A stretch of DNA of 14,013 nucleotides from Rhodocyclaceae bacterium (GTDB lineage: Bacteria > Pseudomonadota > Gammaproteobacteria > Burkholderiales > Rhodocyclaceae), in contig JAFSWK010000080.1 of NCBI GenBank assembly GCA_017444505.1, forward strand, positions 1 to 14,013. The letters run 5' to 3'. Each line of letters starts with the position of its first letter. Position 1 is the first letter of the stretch. This document shows, one piece after another, positions 1 through 6,567 of the stretch. A model generated the notes under the pieces. The model was not told the origin of the DNA and did not search any database. It worked only from the letters and a program-made list of their open reading frames with translations. Made by a program: the position numbers and the translations under genes.

Positions 1-157
1 CAGGCTCGGCGCGTCTGCCCAGAATCAGGCCGCGGGCGTCGAGCAGACTGGACTTGCCCGCGCCCGTCTCGCCGGTGAGCACGCCAAAACCGGCGGAAAA
101 TTCCAGTTCCAGACAATCGACGATGACGAAATCGCGGATATTGAGCAAACGCAGCAT
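1..157 (-). CDS. recN: DNA repair protein RecN, N-terminal fragment (cut by window edge)
   Basis: Fifty-two codons are visible from an ATG at 157 running off the left edge. RecN is an SMC-like ATPase of recombinational double-strand break repair in the cytoplasm. The start has the usual RecN layout: a short beta strand (MLRLLNIRDFVIVDCLELEF), then a Walker A loop GETGAGKS at residues 29-36, then SLLDARGLILGRRAEP. RecN proteins are normally about 550 residues, so only about a tenth is here. It lies 32 nt after nadK and is probably the last visible gene of the bamE-dapB-nadK-recN operon. No Shine-Dalgarno sequence is visible. The 32-nt leader is C/T-rich on the coding strand, which is odd beside the strong site of nadK. 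The RecN call rests on the N-terminus only; another SMC-type ATPase is possible but less likely. Confidence 0.88.
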   Translation of the reverse strand, partial: MLRLLNIRDFVIVDCLELEFSAGFGVLTGETGAGKSSLLDARGLILGRRAEP

Positions 158-189
158 GGCGGGGACAGCGGGAAAGCGGGGGGAACAGC

Positions 190-1068
190 TTACGGACGCG
201 CGGGCGCGCTCCAATGCAGTTTTTCGCGCAGCATGGCGAAATAGCGCCCGCCGCCGGGCGGGTGCACCAGACGCAGCACATGCGGCGAACGGCGCACAAA
301 TACGGTATCACCGGCGCGCAGTTCAAAGTGCGTCTGGCCATCAAAGTGCGCGCGCGCTTCATGCGTGGCGTGCAGGGTGAGGCGGATTTCGCACGAATCG
401 GGCAGCGTGACGGGGCGCGCGCTGAGTGCTTCCGGACACAGCGGCACCAGCGCGATGGCGGGCACCGCCGGATGCAGAATCGGCCCGTTGGCCGCCAGCG
501 CGTAGGCAGTGGAGCCAGTGGGCGTGGCGACAATCATGCCGTCAGAGCGTTGCGTGTAGACGAAATCCTCATCAATGGAGACATCAAACTCAATCATCCG
601 CCCAGTCTCGCCCTTGCCCAGCACGATGTCGTTGAGCACGGTGCTGACAAACACCTTTTCGCCGCCGCGCCAGATTTCGCCCAGCAGCATCGTGCGGCGC
701 TCTTCCATGAAATGACCGTCCAGAATTTCGGTCAGCCGTTCGGCGGCCTGCGTGCAGGCAATATCGGTGAGAAAACCGACCCGCCCCTGATTGACGCCTA
801 CCAGCGGCACATCGTATTCCACCAGTCGGCGGGCGCAGCCCAACAAGGTGCCATCGCCGCCGATGACCAGCGCCAAGTCCGCGCGCTGGCCGATTTCGTC
901 GTAAGTGGCGGAAGTCCATTCTTCCACACGCCCCAGCGCGCTGGCCGTGCCCTGTTCAATGAGCACTTCATGGCCGCGCGCGCGCAAGGCGGCGGCGGTG
1001 TTGCGCACGGAATCGGCCACTTCCGTGCTCTGATATTTGCCAATCAGGGCAACACAGGCAAAACGCAC
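190..1068 (-). CDS. nadK: NAD kinase
   Basis: ATP-dependent NAD kinase, making NADP+ from NAD+ in the cytoplasm. The product is 292 residues, the same length as the E. coli enzyme. The diagnostic motifs are present: GGDGT at residues 70-74 (catalytic Asp72), the NQGRVGFLTD segment near 93-102, the substrate-binding ND pair at 146-147, and TPTGSTAY at 182-189. The start is GTG at 1068, chosen because a full AGGAGG ribosome binding site lies at 1075-1080 with a 6-nt spacer. That site abuts and shares one base with the dapB stop codon, so dapB and nadK are almost certainly co-transcribed. recN follows after 32 nt. The linkage nadK-recN is common in proteobacteria. Confidence 0.97.
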   Translation of the reverse strand: MRFACVALIGKYQSTEVADSVRNTAAALRARGHEVLIEQGTASALGRVEEWTSATYDEIGQRADLALVIGGDGTLLGCARRLVEYDVPLVGVNQGRVGFLTDIACTQAAERLTEILDGHFMEERRTMLLGEIWRGGEKVFVSTVLNDIVLGKGETGRMIEFDVSIDEDFVYTQRSDGMIVATPTGSTAYALAANGPILHPAVPAIALVPLCPEALSARPVTLPDSCEIRLTLHATHEARAHFDGQTHFELRAGDTVFVRRSPHVLRLVHPPGGGRYFAMLREKLHWSAPARP

Positions 1069-1074
1069 GACCCA

Positions 1075-1080
1075 CCTCCT
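1075..1080 (-). promoter_or_regulatory. Ribosome binding site of nadK, abutting the dapB stop codon
   Basis: The minus strand reads AGGAGG followed by 6 nt and then GTG. The last base of the dapB stop codon (1080) is the first base of this site. It fixes the GTG start of nadK and suggests that ribosomes ending dapB can restart at nadK. Confidence 0.85.
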
Positions 1081-1895
1081 CAGTCTTGCGCACCGGCGGC
1101 GGCGCGAATCACGTCCTGCATGTCGTACAAACCGCTGGCGCGTCCCTGCAAAAACCGCGCCGCAGCCAGCGCGCCGCTGGCGTAAGACATGCGGCTGGTA
1201 GAACGGTGCGAAATTTCGATGCGCTCGCCGGTGCCCGCGAAAATCACCGTGTGTTCGCCCACCTCGTCGCCGCCGCGCAGCGTGGCAAAGCCAATCGTGC
1301 CTTCGCGCCGCGCGCCAGTCACCCCTTCGCGGCTCAGTACGGCACTGGCGGCAAAATCCTTGCCTTGCGCAGCCGCAATCAGCTCGCCCATGCGCAGCGC
1401 CGTACCCGAAGGCGCGTCGACCTTGTGGCGATGGTGCATTTCCAGCACTTCCACGTCATAACCTTCGTTGAGCATTTTGGCCGCCTGTTCCAGCAAGCGA
1501 AAGACGGCATTGACGCCCAGCGACATGTTCGGCGCAAAGACCACCGGCACGCTTTTCGCCGCTTGCGCAATCGCCGCGCGCCCCGCCTCGTCAAAGCCCG
1601 TGGTGCCAATCACCACGCCCTTGCCCAGTTCGCAGGCCAGCGCCAGATGCGCCAGCGTCGCTTCCGGACGGGTGAAGTCAATCAGACAATCCGCCGCAGC
1701 AATGGCCGCGCGCGCCTCCTTGCCCACTGTCACGCCCGCCACCACGGGCGCACCGGCGCAGGCTTGTTCACGGTCAAAGGCCGCCGCCACGCGGATGTCT
1801 TGCGCATCGCGGGCGGCTTCCAGCCGCATCCGAACAATGCGTCCGGTCGCCCCGGCAATCGCAACGCTCAACATTTCATTTTGCTCCGTGTTCAT
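1080..1895 (-). CDS. dapB: 4-hydroxy-tetrahydrodipicolinate reductase
   Basis: DapB reduces 4-hydroxy-tetrahydrodipicolinate with NAD(P)H in the lysine/meso-diaminopimelate pathway, feeding protein and peptidoglycan synthesis. The product is 271 residues (family about 265-275). Visible motifs are the N-terminal nucleotide-binding loop GATGRIV at 15-21, FTRPE at 74-78, GTTG at 97-100, APNMSLGVN at 121-129, and the active-site signature HHRHKVDAPSGT at 154-165. One oddity: the loop normally reads GxxGRMG, and here the third Gly is Val. The start codon overlaps the bamE stop as ATGA (1892-1895), arguing for translational coupling. A second in-frame ATG seven codons in (1872-1874) has GGAG upstream and could be the real start. 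Confidence 0.96.
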   Translation of the reverse strand: MNTEQNEMLSVAIAGATGRIVRMRLEAARDAQDIRVAAAFDREQACAGAPVVAGVTVGKEARAAIAAADCLIDFTRPEATLAHLALACELGKGVVIGTTGFDEAGRAAIAQAAKSVPVVFAPNMSLGVNAVFRLLEQAAKMLNEGYDVEVLEMHHRHKVDAPSGTALRMGELIAAAQGKDFAASAVLSREGVTGARREGTIGFATLRGGDEVGEHTVIFAGTGERIEISHRSTSRMSYASGALAAARFLQGRASGLYDMQDVIRAAAGAQD

Positions 1896-2284
1896 TTCTT
1901 CGCCGGTTCCGGCACGTCGATGACGCGGTTTTTCGCCCGCAGCGCCTGTTCTTCTTCGGAAAGCGGCTGTGCGGCGCCCTCGCCGCGTTCGACGCGGGCG
2001 ACCACGTCCTGTTCAAAAAACACCGTCACCTTGCGCATTTCGGGTTTGCGCTCGCGTCCGGAGATAAATTCATAGACGTAATCCCAGCGGTCGGGGCGGA
2101 AGGTATCGACCACCAGCGGCGTGCCCAGCAGGTAGCGCACCTGGTCGCGCGTCATCCCCGATTTGACCTCGCTCACCGCCGCATCATCAATGTAATTGCC
2201 TTGCCGCAGGTCGGCGCGATACGGGCGCACAATCGAACACCCCGCCACGGTTAGCGCCAGCGCAACCATCCACATTTTCCGCAT
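1892..2284 (-). CDS. bamE: Outer membrane assembly lipoprotein BamE (SmpA/OmlA family)
   Basis: A 130-residue lipoprotein of the BAM complex, which inserts beta-barrel proteins into the outer membrane. A short signal peptide ends in the lipobox VAGC with lipidated Cys16. It is followed by the SmpA/OmlA core: SEVKSGMTRDQVRYLLGTP at about 38-56 and a DRWDYVYEF segment at 65-73, then an acidic C-terminal tail. The reading frame is open 54 codons further upstream, but that part lacks a signal-peptide character. The ATG at 2284 puts the signal peptide first and has GGAGG at 2295-2299 (10-nt spacer). It leads the bamE-dapB-nadK-recN operon and is divergent from fur, an arrangement known from other beta- and gammaproteobacteria. 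Confidence 0.95.
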   Translation of the reverse strand: MRKMWMVALALTVAGCSIVRPYRADLRQGNYIDDAAVSEVKSGMTRDQVRYLLGTPLVVDTFRPDRWDYVYEFISGRERKPEMRKVTVFFEQDVVARVERGEGAAQPLSEEEQALRAKNRVIDVPEPAKK

Positions 2285-2399
2285 TGCCTGTATTCCTCCG
2301 CAAAAGCCGTTTTGCCGCCCTGCGCCCACGCGCGCGACGGGCGCAATGAAAAGGTTTTTCAATATATCATACGGGTCTTGACCTTCATCGGAGCCGCTC
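2285..2399. promoter_or_regulatory. Divergent bamE/fur promoter region with a short dyad
   Basis: This 115-bp gap must hold the start signals of both bamE (minus) and fur (plus). Its middle (2341-2372) is clearly richer in A and T than the surroundings. TATCAT (2365-2370, plus) and TATGAT (2367-2372, minus) could be -10 boxes, but neither has a convincing -35 at 16-18 bp. A dyad TGAAAA-GGT-TTTTCA lies at 2347-2361. No sequence close to the 19-bp Fur box is visible, so Fur autoregulation is not supported by eye. Confidence 0.45.
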
Positions 2400-2882
2400 G
2401 TGTCTGAGAACAGCAGGAATCTGAAAAACGCTGGGCTGAAAGCCACCTATCCCCGTCTGAAAATTCTGGATCTCTTCCAGCACACGCAAGAGCGGCACCT
2501 CACCGCCGAAGACGTCTACCGTCACCTGCTGGCCGAGGGCATGGACATCGGGCTTGCCACCGTCTATCGCGTGCTCACCCAGTTTGAGCAAGCCGGCATT
2601 CTGGAACGGCATTATTTTGAAGGCGGCAAGGCCATTTTTGAACTCAATCAGGGGCAGCATCACGACCACTTCGTCTGTCTGGTCTGCGGCAAGGTAGAAG
2701 AATTCTGCGACCCCGAAATCGAGCACCGTCAGGAAACCGTCGCCCGCGAACGCGGCTTTTCCATCCGCTCGCACGCGCTCTATCTCTACGGCATCTGTGC
2801 CAGCAAGGAATGCCGCCGCGCTGCCGACGAAGAAAAAACCGCCGCCCCGCTGCGCGCGGCCAAAGCACAGCCCGGCGCATGA
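2400..2882 (+). CDS. fur: Ferric uptake regulator Fur
   Basis: A 160-residue iron-responsive transcription regulator. The N-terminal winged-helix DNA-binding domain spans about 1-85, with the typical LTAEDVYRHLLAEG and IGLATVYRVLTQFEQAGIL segments. The dimerisation and metal domain follows: HHDH at 87-90, CxxC at Cys93/Cys96, His125 in the SHALYLYG strand, and a second Cys pair (Cys133, Cys138). The start is GTG at 2400 with GGAG at 2390-2393 and a 6-nt spacer. The C-terminal tail beyond residue 140 is charged and probably disordered. The stop codon overlaps the start of sbcB by ATGA. Zur or PerR are less likely given the closeness to proteobacterial Fur in the HHDHFVCLVCGKVEEF stretch. Confidence 0.96.
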   Translation: MSENSRNLKNAGLKATYPRLKILDLFQHTQERHLTAEDVYRHLLAEGMDIGLATVYRVLTQFEQAGILERHYFEGGKAIFELNQGQHHDHFVCLVCGKVEEFCDPEIEHRQETVARERGFSIRSHALYLYGICASKECRRAADEEKTAAPLRAAKAQPGA

Positions 2883-4330
2883 GTGCGTTCTCGTTTCTCT
2901 GGTACGACCTGGAAACCTTCGGCACCGACACGCGGCTGGACCGCATCGCGCAGTTTGCCGCCATCCGCACCGATGCCACGCTGAACGAAACCGGCGAAGT
3001 CCACAACCTCTTCTGTCGCCCCACAAACGACTACCTGCCCGACCCCGCCGCCTGTCTGGTCACCGGCATCACGCCGCAACACGCCCACACGCACGGCCTT
3101 GCCGAACCCGCTTTTGCCCGCGCTGTGTATGCCGCCCTGTCGCAGCCCGGCACCATCGGCACGGGCTACAACACGCTGCGTTTTGACGACGAATTCGTCC
3201 GCCACCTGTTCTGGCGCAACTTCATCGACCCCTACGCCCGCGAATGGCAAAACGGCTGTGGCCGCTGGGACATTCTCGACCTCGTGCGCTGCGCCCACGC
3301 GCTGCGTCCCGAAGGCATCGTCTGGCCACAAAACGAAGACGGCACGCCCAGCCTGCGGCTGGAACACCTCAGCGCCGCCAACGGGCTGGAACACGACGCA
3401 GCGCACGATGCTCTCTCCGACGTGCGCGCCACCATCGCCCTTGCCCGCCTGGTGCGCCAAGCGCAGCCGCGCCTGTTCGACTACTGCCTGAAACTGCGCA
3501 GCAAACAGCATGTTCGCGCCCTGCTCACGCCGCTGGTCGGCGCACAGCCTTTCCTGCACATCAGCGGCATGTACGGCTACGCCTGCGGCAACTGCGCCAT
3601 CGTCTGGCCGCTGGCCTGGCACCCGTCCAACCAGAACGAACTCATCGTCTGGGACTTGCGCCAAGACCCGTCCATTCTCGCGGAACTCGATTGCGACGCC
3701 ATTGCCGCGCGTCTGTTCATCAAAAGCGAATACCTGCCGCCGGGACAAACGCGCCTGCCCATCAAAACCATTCACCTCAACCGCAGCCCCGTCGTCGTGC
3801 CGCAGTTGAACACGCTCGCCCCCGCACAGGCCGAACGCTGGCAAATTGACCTGAACGCCTGCCGCCAGCACGCCGCGCACGCCCGCGCCCTGCCCGATTT
3901 GCGCGAACACTGGCGCACGCTGTACGCGCCGCCCGGAAACGTCGCCGCCTGTTCGCCGGAAGCGGCGCGCTATCAAGGCTTTGTCGACGACGAAGACCGC
4001 GCGCAAATGCCCGCACTGCATGGCGACGATGAAACCGCGCTGGCGCACGCCGCGCGGCAAATCCAGTTCCGCGACCCGCGCCTGCAAGCCCTGCTCTTCC
4101 TCTGGCGCGCCCGCCACCTGCCCGCCTCGCTGGATGCGGACGAACAGCACCGCTGGCAACAAATGCGCCATGAGCGCCTCGTGCTCGGTCAGGACGCCGC
4201 CCGCTCGCTGGATGAATACCTCGCCGCGCTCGACACCTTGCCGGAGAGCGCCAGCGCCGCGCAGCAAACCGTGCTCGAAGCCCTCTTCGACTGGGCGGAG
4301 CGCATCGCCCCCGAAGACGACGTTCTGTAA
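2879..4330 (+). CDS. sbcB: Exodeoxyribonuclease I
   Basis: Exonuclease I degrades single-stranded DNA 3' to 5' and acts in recombination and mismatch repair. The product is 483 residues (E. coli 475). The DnaQ-type exonuclease motifs are visible: YDLETFGTD with Asp10 and Glu12, RFDDEF around Asp103, and HDALSDV with His176 and Asp181. The SH3-like and C-terminal helical regions follow at about 195-483. The reading frame is open 23 codons upstream, but that part is the shadow of the fur tail. The ATG at 2879 overlaps the fur stop as ATGA and starts the family's N-terminus (FLWYDLETFG). No Shine-Dalgarno sequence is seen, so translation probably depends on coupling to fur. Confidence 0.96.
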   Translation: MSAFSFLWYDLETFGTDTRLDRIAQFAAIRTDATLNETGEVHNLFCRPTNDYLPDPAACLVTGITPQHAHTHGLAEPAFARAVYAALSQPGTIGTGYNTLRFDDEFVRHLFWRNFIDPYAREWQNGCGRWDILDLVRCAHALRPEGIVWPQNEDGTPSLRLEHLSAANGLEHDAAHDALSDVRATIALARLVRQAQPRLFDYCLKLRSKQHVRALLTPLVGAQPFLHISGMYGYACGNCAIVWPLAWHPSNQNELIVWDLRQDPSILAELDCDAIAARLFIKSEYLPPGQTRLPIKTIHLNRSPVVVPQLNTLAPAQAERWQIDLNACRQHAAHARALPDLREHWRTLYAPPGNVAACSPEAARYQGFVDDEDRAQMPALHGDDETALAHAARQIQFRDPRLQALLFLWRARHLPASLDADEQHRWQQMRHERLVLGQDAARSLDEYLAALDTLPESASAAQQTVLEALFDWAERIAPEDDVL

Positions 4331-4358
4331 TCCTTCTTCTCTTTTTTTCCTGCAAACC

Positions 4359-5204
4359 ATGAATACCGTCGCCACCAAACCGCTTCTTCTGCTCGCCGCG
4401 CTCGTCCTGCTCGGCACCTCGGCTTGCAGCACGCTGCGCCCGCCGCCCGCCGCCGAAGCCCGCCCCGGGCGCTACGACCACATGATGAACGCCACCATCT
4501 GGTACCAGCGCGCCCCCGAAGCGCGCGCCCTCTACCATCAGGCCTTCAACATCGCCCGGGCGCAACTGCCCGCGCTGATTGCCCAGGGCGACAATCGCCC
4601 CAAAGCCGTCATCGTCGATATTGACGAGACCATGCTCAGCAATGCCCCGTTTGAAGCGCAGGAAATCCTCGAAGGGCGCGACTATTCCGACGCCTTCTGG
4701 CGCGACTGGACGCAACAGGCGCGCGCCCAGGCCACGCCCGGCGCCGTCGAATTCAGCCGCTTTTGCGAAGCGCAGGGTGTGCAAGTCTTCTACATCACCA
4801 ACCGCGCCCAGGAAGAGCACGCCAACACGCTGCGCAACCTGCAAGCGCAAGGCTTCGCCTTCGCCCGCGCCGAAAACCTCTTGCTGCGCGAAGAAACCAG
4901 CAGCAAAAAAGACCGCCGCGACAAGGTCGCCGAACGTTTCGAGGTGCTCCTGCTGCTGGGCGACAACCTGAACGACTTTGCCGATGTTTTTGAAGCGCGC
5001 GGCGACGACTGGGGCGCGGAACTGGTCGAACGCTATCGCCACGAATTTGGCAAACGCTTCATCATCCTGCCCAATCCCATGTACGGCGAATGGGAATACA
5101 GCCTGTACGGCAGCCACAACCGTTCCGACGCCGAAAAATCCGCCGCCCGCCGCAACGCCCTGCAAGGCTTCCGCCCCGTATCCGAAGCCGCGCCCGCGCC
5201 CTGA
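4359..5204 (+). CDS. 5'-nucleotidase/acid phosphatase lipoprotein, e(P4) family
   Basis: A 281-residue HAD-superfamily phosphatase of the e(P4) family, anchored in the outer membrane or facing the periplasm. In Haemophilus the family dephosphorylates nucleotides such as NMN and acts in NAD and heme use; the substrate here is unknown. A signal peptide covers 1-22 with lipidation at Cys23 (GTSAC, a non-ideal lipobox with Thr at -3). HAD motifs are present: VDIDET at 86-91 (Asp87, Asp89), YITNR at 145-149, the Lys-containing SSKKDRRDK near 181-189, and GDNLNDF at 201-207. The gene follows sbcB by 28 nt. That spacer is pyrimidine-rich and shows no ribosome binding site. A terminator follows 21 nt after the stop. 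Confidence 0.92.
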   Translation: MNTVATKPLLLLAALVLLGTSACSTLRPPPAAEARPGRYDHMMNATIWYQRAPEARALYHQAFNIARAQLPALIAQGDNRPKAVIVDIDETMLSNAPFEAQEILEGRDYSDAFWRDWTQQARAQATPGAVEFSRFCEAQGVQVFYITNRAQEEHANTLRNLQAQGFAFARAENLLLREETSSKKDRRDKVAERFEVLLLLGDNLNDFADVFEARGDDWGAELVERYRHEFGKRFIILPNPMYGEWEYSLYGSHNRSDAEKSAARRNALQGFRPVSEAAPAP

Positions 5205-5225
5205 GATGGCGCACTGCCAGCCAGC

Positions 5226-5261
5226 AAAAACGGACGGCGTCGCAACCCCGTCCGTTTTTTT
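5226..5261 (+). terminator. Rho-independent terminator after the e(P4) phosphatase gene
   Basis: The stem AAAAACGGACGG (5226-5237) pairs perfectly with CCGTCCGTTTTT (5248-5259) around a 10-nt loop, and the T run continues to 5261. It ends the fur-sbcB-e(P4) transcript. Because the left arm starts with five A, it can also work weakly on the minus strand for the convergent lptF-lptG transcript, which ends at 5283. Confidence 0.92.
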
Positions 5262-5282
5262 CTGCCCGCCGCCCGCCTGCGC

Positions 5283-5474
5283 TCAATGCCGGAAGAGCGA
5301 GCCAAACGACACCACCACCAGCAACACGCCAATCAACCCATACACCACCCGCGCGCCATTGCGCCCGAAAAGGCGCACAAAAAGCTGCGCGCGCATGTTT
5401 TCAAAAAAGAAATCCCAGTCATACGCCGCCGCGCACAAACAAAACACCCCCGCGCACAACATCAAAAAACCCAT
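5283..5474 (-). CDS. Small two-helix membrane protein resembling immunity protein 17 (Imm17)
   Basis: A 63-residue protein with two hydrophobic segments (about 2-18 and 44-59). Between them lies an amphipathic stretch with the motif DWDFFFENMRAQ and then FGRNGARVVYG. This layout, with W-D-FF, the RAQ and the GRxGAR-Y pattern, matches my memory of the Imm17 family (immunity proteins of polymorphic toxins); no search was run. ATG 5474 lies 10 nt after the lptG stop. A TTG at 5480 would add two residues. No toxin gene is visible nearby, so an immunity role is not supported by context. It may simply be a small inner-membrane protein co-transcribed with lptFG. Confidence 0.72.
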   Translation of the reverse strand: MGFLMLCAGVFCLCAAAYDWDFFFENMRAQLFVRLFGRNGARVVYGLIGVLLVVVSFGSLFRH

Positions 5475-5484
5475 GCGCAATCGC

Positions 5485-6567
5485 TCAGCGCCGTTCCACC
5501 CAGAGGATGCCCCGCCAGGCGGCGAACAGGAAAATTGCCGAGGGCGCCAGCGCGCTCAATGCCGGCGGCCAGCCCGCAATCAGTCCCATGTTTTGCGATA
5601 GCCCGTTGAGCAGGTAAAACGCCACGCCCAACAGCACGCCCGCAAAAATCTTCACGCTCACCGGGCTGGAACGCTGGTGGCTCAATGCAAACGGCACGGC
5701 CAGCAAGACCATCACCAGCACCGAGAGCGGATAGGTGAGCTTTTTCCAGAACGCGATGCGAAAGCGGTCGGCGTTTTGCCCGTTGTCCACCAAAAAGCGG
5801 ATATAGGCCATCAGCGGCGGCAGCGACATGCGCTCAGGCACCAGCGTCAGCACGTCGAGCAATTTCGGCGTCAGCCCCGCCTGCCAGCGAAATTCCATTT
5901 CATAGAGCCGCTGCACCGCCGAGCCATCCGGGGCAATCTGCATCTCGCGCACGCGCTGCAAGCGCCAGTCGCCCGCCTGCTCATCGTACTCGCCCGTCTC
6001 GGCGCGGCGGATGCTGCGCAAACGGTTTTCGTCGTCAAACTCGTACAGCCGCACTTCTTTCAGCCGACCATCCGTCTGCACCGCGCCCACGTTCACAAAG
6101 CGCGCCCCATCACGCACCCACAGACCAGAGCGCAAACGGCTGCCGAAATCATGCCCGGAGGCTGACAGCTTCCAGCGCTCGGCGACTTTTTCCGCCGGCG
6201 GTGCCAGTGCTTCGCCCACCGCAAACGTCGCCACCACCAGCACCGCGCCGCCCAGCGTCACCGCGCCCAGCAGCCGGCGCGTCGACATGCCCGAGGCGCG
6301 CATGACGGTAATTTCGCTGTGCCGCGCCAGCGTGCTCAAGGCATAGAGCGCGCCCACCAGCGCGCCAATCGGAAACAGCTCATACGCCCGCCCCGGCACC
6401 AGCATCAGCACATAGAGCGCCGCCGCGCCAATGTTGTAGTTGCCTTCCAGGTCGCCCAGTTCGTTGATGAAATCGAAAAACAGAAACAAGGCCAGCAGCG
6501 CCAGCATCACCACCAGGCTGGAAAGCACAATGTCGCGCACAAGATAGCGGGTCAGTACCGTCATCAT
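5485..6567 (-). CDS. lptG: LPS export ABC transporter permease LptG
   Basis: A 360-residue inner-membrane permease of the LptB2FG complex, which extracts lipopolysaccharide from the inner membrane and passes it to LptC/LptA (E. coli LptG has 360 residues). Three N-terminal membrane helices are visible: LVVMLALLALFLFFDFI; the second around the ALYVLMLVPGRAYELFPIGALVGALYAL region; and TLGGAVLVVATFAVG. The periplasmic beta-jellyroll domain follows (about 130-265, with LWVRDGARFVNVG and the YEMEFRWQAGLTP strand), then three C-terminal helices. The coupling-helix region SEITVMRASGMS is typical. The first ATG (6567) overlaps the lptF stop as ATGA. The next codon is also ATG (6564) and sits better behind the AGGGGG at 6569-6574, so either start is possible. 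Confidence 0.95.
   Translation of the reverse strand: MMTVLTRYLVRDIVLSSLVVMLALLALFLFFDFINELGDLEGNYNIGAAALYVLMLVPGRAYELFPIGALVGALYALSTLARHSEITVMRASGMSTRRLLGAVTLGGAVLVVATFAVGEALAPPAEKVAERWKLSASGHDFGSRLRSGLWVRDGARFVNVGAVQTDGRLKEVRLYEFDDENRLRSIRRAETGEYDEQAGDWRLQRVREMQIAPDGSAVQRLYEMEFRWQAGLTPKLLDVLTLVPERMSLPPLMAYIRFLVDNGQNADRFRIAFWKKLTYPLSVLVMVLLAVPFALSHQRSSPVSVKIFAGVLLGVAFYLLNGLSQNMGLIAGWPPALSALAPSAIFLFAAWRGILWVERR

Noticed and set aside
2341..2399. Possible Fur box upstream of fur
   Set aside because: No stretch resembles the 19-bp GATAATGATAATCATTATC consensus well enough to call.
2285..2446. 54-codon upstream extension of the bamE reading frame
   Set aside because: It runs through the divergent promoter region and into fur, and would place the lipoprotein signal peptide internally. 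The ATG at 2284 fits the family.
2786..4432. Open frame of 548 codons on the minus strand
   Set aside because: It lies wholly opposite fur, sbcB and the phosphatase start. Its translation is low-complexity Gly/Val/Arg-rich with no domain, as expected from the third-position GC bias of the real genes.
3777..5165. Open frame of 462 codons on the minus strand, plus similar long frames at 9876-10874 and 11322-12302
   Set aside because: Each is antisense to a well-supported gene (e(P4) phosphatase and sbcB; the 9933 gene; parE) and shows only biased composition.
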